Source of the DNA: Sphingomonas bacterium
GTDB taxonomy: Bacteria > Pseudomonadota > Alphaproteobacteria > Sphingomonadales > Sphingomonadaceae
Assembly (NCBI GenBank): GCA_026785645.1
Contig: JAJAZM010000154.1
Span: 1 to 9,534, forward strand
Reading direction: 5' to 3'
DNA: 9,534 bases
Positions 6,594 to 9,534 of this stretch are shown here, piece after piece (position 1 is the first letter of the stretch; each line of letters starts with the position of its first letter). The position numbers and the translations under genes were made by a program. The notes under the pieces are model-generated. The model had not been told where the DNA came from, did no database searches, and saw only the letters and a program-made list of their open reading frames with translations.

Positions 6594-8035
6594 AGCGACG
6601 CCATCCGCACCGGCACATCGCCGGCGACCGAGCGGACGAAGCAGGCCGCGCCGCGGGTCTTGAGGCCGGCGCACATTTGCTGGGCATGACCGCCCGAGTT
6701 GAACCCGGAGACCGACAGCCGATAGACGGTTCCACGCGGCCCCTCGAACCGCGCCGTGGCTGGCGAATAACCGCGCAGCGCCGGATATTTGGCGGCGAGC
6801 TTGGTCCACGCCACCGACACGAAGGCGCGCGATGAATAGGCCCCCAACTGGACCACTGATCGGCTATTGCCCGACGCTCGCCCGAAGGCGGCACGGCGCA
6901 GCGGAAGCCGGCCATCGCTAAGACTTGCGGCGCGCGGCGACAGGCCGGGCTTCGCCGCAACCGGGGTTGGCGCGACATAAGCCGCTTCGATCACCGGTGA
7001 AGCAATGGCTTCGGCCATCGCTCGAACCTGTTCGACCGCGACGATCGGCAGCGCGGCGGCGACCACCACCGGCGCTGGTGCCGGCTCGGCGGCCTCGACC
7101 GGAGCATCGGCGGATTCGGGCTGGACCTCGGCGACCGATGCGTCGACCGCAACCTCGACCGGCGCGACTTCGGCGACCATCGGCGGCGCAGGTTCGGCCA
7201 CCGGGCCAACCTGGACTGGGCCAACCTCGACCGGGCCAACCTCGACCGGGGCAGCCTGCGCCAGTCGAATGTCACTCTTGGGCTGTACCAGCGCCAGTCG
7301 CACCGGCTGGCCCGGATCGACTGCGGCCGGCGTGAAGCCGGTCATCGACGCGACCTGGTCCGACGCCTTGGTCGGCTTGGCGAAGGTCATCCACTGTTGG
7401 ATACGGGCATCGACCTGGTCCGCCGCGACATCTTGCGACGCGACATTGCGGGCCTGTGCCCAATCGCCGGTCAAGGCATGGGCGAGCGCGAGATTCTGGC
7501 GAACCCGCGAATCGGCGCCAACTTCGCGAGCTGCGGCGTCGAGCACGCTGACCGCCGCCTGCGGCTGGCCGGCAAGCGCCAGCGCAAGGCCGTAATCCGA
7601 CGGGTCGAGCACGTTGCGCGCGCTTTCGAGGACCGCCAATGCGGCATCGGTCTTGCCTTGCGCGATCGTCACCAAGGCGAGCTTGAGCACCACCTGCGGC
7701 TGGTTCGGAAACAGGCTCAGCGAGTCGCGATAGGCGCTTTCTGCCGAGGCGAATCGGCCGCCGCCGAAATAGGCATTGCCGAGCAAGGCGCGGAAACCGG
7801 CATCGTTGGGGGTGTTCCCGACCGCGCGCTCGGCGAGCGTGATCCCGGTTGCATAATCACCCTTTTCGACCGCAATTTGCGCGCGGGTGGCAATGCCGAT
7901 GTTCGAGCTATCGACCTTGTCGCCGAAGATCGAGGCGCGATTCGACATCCGCGTGCCCGGCGAAGCGCAGGCAGCGAGCGCACCAATCAGACCGAGCGCG
8001 GTCAGAGCGGTTCCAAAACGCAGCGACTTCACCAT
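6590..8035 (-). CDS. TPR and SPOR domain lipoprotein, third gene of the ParA operon
   Basis: This 481-residue protein is predicted to be an envelope lipoprotein. MVKSLRFG and a hydrophobic stretch lead to the lipobox LAAC with Cys23. The +2 residue is Ala rather than Asp, which fits outer-membrane sorting in Escherichia coli rules. Residues ~45-220 are Ala/Leu-rich helical pairs of TPR type, for example KGDYATGITLAERAV and FASAESAYRDSLSLFPNQP. Residues ~240-365 are a Val/Pro/Ala/Glu-rich linker with three VEVGP-like repeats. Residues ~393-470 form a C-terminal SPOR domain, from SVVQLGAYSSR through VYRLSVSGF to CFVRSV, with Cys455 and Cys465. SPOR domains bind peptidoglycan stripped of stem peptides, typical of septa. 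ATG 8035 was chosen over the in-frame GTG one codon upstream because AAGGGA lies seven bases before it. The gene starts 16 bases after the RHH gene stop. A housekeeping envelope role unrelated to ParA remains possible. Confidence 0.88.
   Translation of the reverse strand: MVKSLRFGTALTALGLIGALAACASPGTRMSNRASIFGDKVDSSNIGIATRAQIAVEKGDYATGITLAERAVGNTPNDAGFRALLGNAYFGGGRFASAESAYRDSLSLFPNQPQVVLKLALVTIAQGKTDAALAVLESARNVLDPSDYGLALALAGQPQAAVSVLDAAAREVGADSRVRQNLALAHALTGDWAQARNVASQDVAADQVDARIQQWMTFAKPTKASDQVASMTGFTPAAVDPGQPVRLALVQPKSDIRLAQAAPVEVGPVEVGPVQVGPVAEPAPPMVAEVAPVEVAVDASVAEVQPESADAPVEAAEPAPAPVVVAAALPIVAVEQVRAMAEAIASPVIEAAYVAPTPVAAKPGLSPRAASLSDGRLPLRRAAFGRASGNSRSVVQLGAYSSRAFVSVAWTKLAAKYPALRGYSPATARFEGPRGTVYRLSVSGFNSGGHAQQMCAGLKTRGAACFVRSVAGDVPVRMASL
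7205..7249. repeat. Three tandem 15-bp units coding for V-E-V-G-P repeats
   Basis: Three copies of a 15-base unit lie head to tail. The second and third are identical (GCCAACCTCGACCGG) and the first differs at two positions. The period is a multiple of three, so copy-number change would lengthen or shorten the periplasmic linker of the SPOR lipoprotein without breaking the frame. The encoded peptide is VEVGPVEVGPVQVGP around residues 264-278. Confidence 0.85.
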
Positions 8036-8042
8036 CACAAAT

Positions 8043-8048
8043 TCCCTT
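8043..8048 (-). promoter_or_regulatory. Shine-Dalgarno site of the SPOR lipoprotein gene
   Basis: AAGGGA on the minus strand ends seven bases before ATG 8035, within the 16-base gap after the RHH gene stop. It decides between ATG 8035 and GTG 8038, which would have only four bases of spacing. Confidence 0.6.
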
Positions 8049-8051
8049 CGC

Positions 8052-8804
8052 TTAAGTGCGTGCCCGCTTGGCTGCGGGTGGTGCCCGTTCGGCCATCCCG
8101 TCGAGTTCGGGCATGTCGGCCAGCAGTGAGTCGAGCGCGTCGGTGACGAGTTGCTGGGCCGATCGGCCAGTTACCGCGCAGGCCAGGCGCAATTTCAGAT
8201 GACGTTCCTTGTCGAGCCTGAGCGTGAACGCTGCCTTGGCCTTCGATCCGGCGGCGGCGCGGGGCCGGGCTTCGCGGCGACCGGAGCCGGCAAATGTCCC
8301 AGCTTCTGCAAACTTCGGAGCCTCGGCAAATGTAGCAGCGACAAAGGCCGGAGCCTCGATCGGCGGCGCCGTGAAGACCATCGACTTGCGCGCCGGGATC
8401 GACACCACCTCGGCGCTTTCCAGCACCGGCGGTTCGCCCTCGTACAGCTCGGCGGTTTCGTCATAATCCTCGTCGCCCTCGGCCTCGACGGCGTTGAACG
8501 CCGCGGCGAGTTCGTCGCGCTGGTCGTGGACCGGCGAGGCGCTCTGGCCGACTGGGGTCAGCGCCGCCAGCGGGTTGCGCAGCGGCTGCTCGGGGACTTC
8601 CTCGCCAAACGCATCATGCTCGGCGTCGCGCAGCGGCAAATTGGCCGGCTTGGGCGGCTCGAAGCCCATGTCGTCCCAGCCGAGATCCTCCAGGCTGCCA
8701 CCGGTCTGGCCGCCAAATCCCTGGGGACGCATCGCCGGACGAGCGCCACCCTTGCGGGCGAGCAGGCCGGATGAAAGTGAAGCAAAGGCTTTGGGCTCGC
8801 CCAT
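8052..8804 (-). CDS. Putative ParA partner with C-terminal ribbon-helix-helix-like domain
   Basis: I do not recognise a named family for this 250-residue protein. Three regions can be seen. Residues 1-30 are short, basic and hydrophobic (AFASLSSGLLARKGGARP), much like the N-terminal ParA-activating tails of ParB-type partners. Residues 31-175 are low-complexity and mostly acidic, probably disordered, with DEDYDETAELYEGE around 111-124 and loose F.EA repeats near 159-171. Residues 190-231 read as an Arc/MetJ-type ribbon-helix-helix: strand AAFTLRLD, helix KERHLKLRLACAVTG, turn, and helix SAQQLVTDALDSLLADM. A basic tail ends in KRART. The gene follows parA by 15 bases and has its own strong AGGAG nine bases before the ATG. 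Small ParA proteins of type Ib are typically followed by an RHH centromere-binding protein such as ParG, so a DNA- or cargo-binding partner role is inferred. DNA binding has not been shown. Confidence 0.75.
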   Translation of the reverse strand: MGEPKAFASLSSGLLARKGGARPAMRPQGFGGQTGGSLEDLGWDDMGFEPPKPANLPLRDAEHDAFGEEVPEQPLRNPLAALTPVGQSASPVHDQRDELAAAFNAVEAEGDEDYDETAELYEGEPPVLESAEVVSIPARKSMVFTAPPIEAPAFVAATFAEAPKFAEAGTFAGSGRREARPRAAAGSKAKAAFTLRLDKERHLKLRLACAVTGRSAQQLVTDALDSLLADMPELDGMAERAPPAAKRART

Positions 8805-8813
8805 GGTCGGCGA

Positions 8814-8818
8814 CTCCT
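8814..8818 (-). promoter_or_regulatory. Shine-Dalgarno site of the RHH partner gene
   Basis: AGGAG on the minus strand lies nine bases before ATG 8804 and directly after the parA stop (8820-8822). It is the strongest ribosome site in the window, which suggests the partner is made in good amount from the shared message. Confidence 0.65.
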
Positions 8819-8819
8819 G

Positions 8820-9534
8820 TTACTGGCCGGCCACGCGGCGGCCGAAGCCACCGACGGGTCGAGGACTGGCTGCGGCATTACCCTGCGACTGGCCGGGCGC
8901 TGCAAACACGGTGCGGCGAAAATTCTTTTCGAGGCGATCGGAGATATAATCCCACAATTCGACCACTTCGCGCGCCGACCGACCATTGGGGTCGACTTCC
9001 ATCACCGTCCGGCCATCAATCATCGATGCCGCAAAATCGGTGCGATGGTGAAGCGTGACAGGGGCCACCGTGCCGTGCTGCGACAATGCAACCGCGGCTT
9101 CATAGGTGATCTTGGCCTTGGGCGTCGCGCCATTGACGACAAACAGCAATGGCTTTCCGGCGCGGTCGCACAGATCGACCGTTGCGCCGACCGCACGAAG
9201 ATCGTGCGGGCTCGGCCGGGTCGGAATGACGATCAGTTCGGCCACTGCAATGACCGACTGGATCGCCATCGTGATCGCCGGCGGCGTATCGATGACGGCA
9301 AGGCGGAAGCCCTGCTGGCGAAGCACCTCGAGATCCGAGGCAAGTCGCGCGACGGTGGTCTGGGCGAAGGCCGGCATATCGGCCTCGCGCTCGTTCCACC
9401 AATCGGCGAGCGAACCCTGCGGATCGATATCGATGAGGCAGACGGGCCCCGCGCCCGCCAATTGCGCTTGCACCGCCAGATGTCCGGACAGGGTCGTTTT
9501 ACCCGATCCTCCCTTCTGCGATGCCATAGCAAGA
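8820..9534 (-). CDS. Small ParA-family (MinD/ParA superfamily) partition ATPase, 5' end beyond window
   Basis: This is a deviant-Walker ATPase that dimerises with ATP, binds DNA non-specifically and forms gradients to position DNA or protein cargo. Numbered from the ATG at 9527, the P-loop KGGSGKTT spans 5-12, with signature Lys5 and Lys10. Walker A' is LIDIDPQGS with Asp33 and Asp35, and Walker B is LAVIDTPP with Asp80. A conserved C-terminal stretch, DFAASMIDGRTVMEVDPNGRSA, lies at 164-185. There is no N-terminal helix-turn-helix, so it is a small type Ib-like (ParF, VirC1, McdA-like) form. The frame stays open through Leu-Ala before that ATG to the window edge. In relatives a short hydrophobic strand precedes A-S-Q-K-G-G, so the true start is probably a few codons outside. 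It heads an operon with the RHH and SPOR-lipoprotein genes. Residues ~207-235 form a Gly/Pro/Ala/Arg tail of unclear use. Confidence 0.92.
   Translation of the reverse strand, partial: LAMASQKGGSGKTTLSGHLAVQAQLAGAGPVCLIDIDPQGSLADWWNEREADMPAFAQTTVARLASDLEVLRQQGFRLAVIDTPPAITMAIQSVIAVAELIVIPTRPSPHDLRAVGATVDLCDRAGKPLLFVVNGATPKAKITYEAAVALSQHGTVAPVTLHHRTDFAASMIDGRTVMEVDPNGRSAREVVELWDYISDRLEKNFRRTVFAAPGQSQGNAAASPRPVGGFGRRVAGQ

Noticed and set aside
7397..8146. 249-codon plus-strand frame opposite the SPOR lipoprotein and RHH genes
   Set aside because: It runs antisense across two genes and their spacer, and its composition is that of a reverse-complement shadow.
8151..8774. 207-codon plus-strand frame opposite the RHH protein gene
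   Set aside because: It is antisense to the RHH gene, which has a good ribosome site and operon spacing. No family resemblance was seen in the antisense product.
8820..9534. Plasmid or integrated-element origin near the ParA gene
   Set aside because: No replication initiator, iteron set, integrase or attachment repeat is visible, and the flanking genes are chromosomal housekeeping genes. A type Ib-like pair alone is not enough to call a plasmid.

Overview
The window is GC-rich and tightly packed. Its genes resemble those of an alphaproteobacterium, most likely a sphingomonad (Sphingomonadales). The pointers are the GatCAB subunits beside a DUF4153 membrane protein, a DUF3089 hydrolase coupled to ruvX, an alphaproteobacterial-type PyrB, and a DUF418 relic. 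The taxonomic call rests on recalled family resemblance, not on a search. There is no RNA gene, insertion sequence, integrase, CRISPR array or phage gene. No gene-free stretch exceeds about 100 bases. The only extended spacers are the two divergent promoter regions near 3156-3256 and 5589-5690.

Layout. Positions 1-3155 (minus strand) read DUF4153 membrane protein, then gatC, then gatA, probably as one operon. gatA runs off the left edge. Positions 3257-4851 (plus strand) hold a membrane-anchored DUF3089 alpha/beta-hydrolase whose stop overlaps the start of ruvX. Positions 4853-5588 (minus) hold a decayed DUF418 membrane-protein gene with an in-frame amber codon, a large internal deletion and a frameshift. 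Positions 5691-6593 (plus) hold pyrB, aspartate carbamoyltransferase. Positions 6590-9534 (minus) hold a compact three-gene operon: a small ParA ATPase (5' end outside the window), a 250-residue protein with a C-terminal ribbon-helix-helix (RHH)-like domain, and a TPR + SPOR lipoprotein.

How the genes work together. Most of the window is housekeeping: transamidation of misacylated tRNA (GatCAB), pre-16S rRNA processing or resolvase-like function (RuvX), and pyrimidine synthesis (PyrB). The most interesting part is the ParA/RHH/SPOR-lipoprotein operon. It pairs a type Ib-like partition module (small ParA plus RHH partner) with an envelope protein predicted to bind peptidoglycan at division sites. 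A link between DNA or cargo positioning and the septum is a plausible hypothesis, but it is inferred from domains and gene order only.
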